Below are positions 63,448-64,000 of a stretch of 64,000 nt of DNA, one piece after another. Origin of the DNA: Flavobacteriales bacterium (lineage in GTDB: Bacteria > Bacteroidota > Bacteroidia > Flavobacteriales_F > PHOS-HE28); the NCBI GenBank assembly GCA_016712535.1, contig JADJQW010000002.1, positions 1,984,001-2,048,000 on the forward strand, given 5' to 3'. The notes beneath the pieces are model-generated. The model was not told the DNA's origin. It saw only the letters and a list, made by a program, of their open reading frames with translations, and did not search any database. Both the position numbers and the translations under genes were made by a program. Each line of letters begins with the position of its first letter. Within the stretch, counting starts at the first letter, position 1.

Positions 63448-64000
63448 TGCACCGCGCAGCCGCCTTCCTCTTCGCCTTGGCCTTCGCTTCGTCCTTGATG
63501 GCGCAAGGCAAACTCCCCGATGTGAGCAGTACCATCAAGGGGGACCTGAACCTTCCCATCCCGTTCAAGAACCCGCTGTTCACCAATTACACGGAGAACA
63601 TCGGCCAAGCGGGATTAGCGTACCAAGCGCCAGTGTTCAAGGGCTTGAGCATAGGAGCAGGCGGGGCCATGTGGTGGACCACCTTGAAGCAGCGCACCCT
63701 TCAGCCCTTCGTGCCCAATGGCGACGTGCGCAGAACCATCGCTTATGGCAAAGTTGCCTATGAGCGGTACACCGGTCCGAACACCTTTTATGAGGCTGGC
63801 TTGCGTTTGGGCATGGCGTGGTACGATTTCGATTGCGGCACCTGCGTTGGGGCGCGCGATGGTGTTGCTTACTGGGCCTTGGGCTTGGGCTATTTCGTGC
63901 ATGCCACCGAGAACCTCGCTTTCGGCCTTACGCTCGGTTATGATCAAACCTCTCGCACATTCCTGGCGGAGGATCTCGGCCAGCAGCGCTTTCCAGGCTC
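63447..64000 (+). CDS. Outer-membrane beta-barrel-like protein, 3' end outside window
   Basis: It starts at ATG 63447 overlapping the previous stop and stays open to the right edge (184 codons seen). A signal peptide (MHRAAAFLFALAFASSLMAQ) is followed by alternating strands such as GLSIGAGGAMWWTTLKQR, TFYEAGLRLGMAWYDFD and YFVHATENLAFGLTLGYDQ, with aromatic girdle residues. This suggests an outer-membrane barrel of the OmpA/porin-like class. The remainder lies beyond the window. Confidence 0.75.
   Translation, partial: MHRAAAFLFALAFASSLMAQGKLPDVSSTIKGDLNLPIPFKNPLFTNYTENIGQAGLAYQAPVFKGLSIGAGGAMWWTTLKQRTLQPFVPNGDVRRTIAYGKVAYERYTGPNTFYEAGLRLGMAWYDFDCGTCVGARDGVAYWALGLGYFVHATENLAFGLTLGYDQTSRTFLAEDLGQQRFPG

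Overview
The window reads as chromosomal DNA of a GC-rich member of the Bacteroidota, most like Flavobacteriales. The evidence is a set of lineage-typical features: type IX secretion (T9SS) sorting domains, a gliding-motility-type C-terminal domain, choice-of-anchor B/LVIVD and WG-repeat proteins, the block birA-rsfS-ftsH-cdsA, the block coiled-coil gene/zapA/rny, and many promoter-like -7 boxes of the form TAnnTTTG or TAnnTTCG. I see no rRNA, no CRISPR array, no recognisable transposase and no phage. One tRNA is present. There is no stretch over 300 bases without a gene or gene remnant.

Layout. 1-10.2 kb: WD40 and DUF4846 proteins, a conserved protein of unknown function, CDGSH and OsmC proteins, a nucleoside-gate (SpmA/SpmB-like) transporter, a methyltransferase, an NlpC/P60-like protein, a SIMPL-like protein, an alkyltransferase, DUF2461 and a YceI lipoprotein. 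10.2-15.4 kb: paaH/paaG-like genes, a GT9 heptosyltransferase-like gene, rplS, trmD and a secreted protein. 15.4-25 kb: an RND/MMPL exporter, a frameshifted WG-repeat gene and a 1593-residue repeat adhesin. 25-34 kb: a spermidine-synthase-like protein, folD, a GT-C-like membrane protein, ettA, and an LVIVD surface protein flanked by two related secreted repeat proteins. 34-39.5 kb: a hydrolase, rpmH, birA, rsfS, ftsH, a DUF2007-like protein and cdsA. 39.5-44.6 kb: an accessory island with a truncated glycosyltransferase, two tandem T9SS proteins each followed by the same 71-bp element, more remnants and one intact GT4. 44.6-55.3 kb: psd, then a compact operon radC-wecB-deacetylase-FemAB-upp-membrane protein-HAD, rpsT, and a sugar phosphotransferase with a WecG-type glycosyltransferase. 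54.3-64 kb: tRNA-Arg(CCG), GDPD, a YiiX-like protein, M23 peptidase, zapA, rny, an ECF sigma/anti-sigma operon, DUF493, and an outer-membrane-type protein running off the right edge.

How the genes fit together. Core functions (ribosome, tRNA modification, FtsH, lipid synthesis, RNase Y) alternate with envelope functions: exopolysaccharide assembly (wecB, sugar transferase, WecG, GT4, GT9, deacetylase, FemAB), surface adhesins and T9SS cargo, and peptidoglycan or murein-type hydrolases. The two most notable observations are a recurring promoter architecture, in which a -7 box lies only 4-6 nt before the start codon and implies leaderless mRNAs, and the island inserted between cdsA and psd, whose edge coincides with a duplicated hairpin element.
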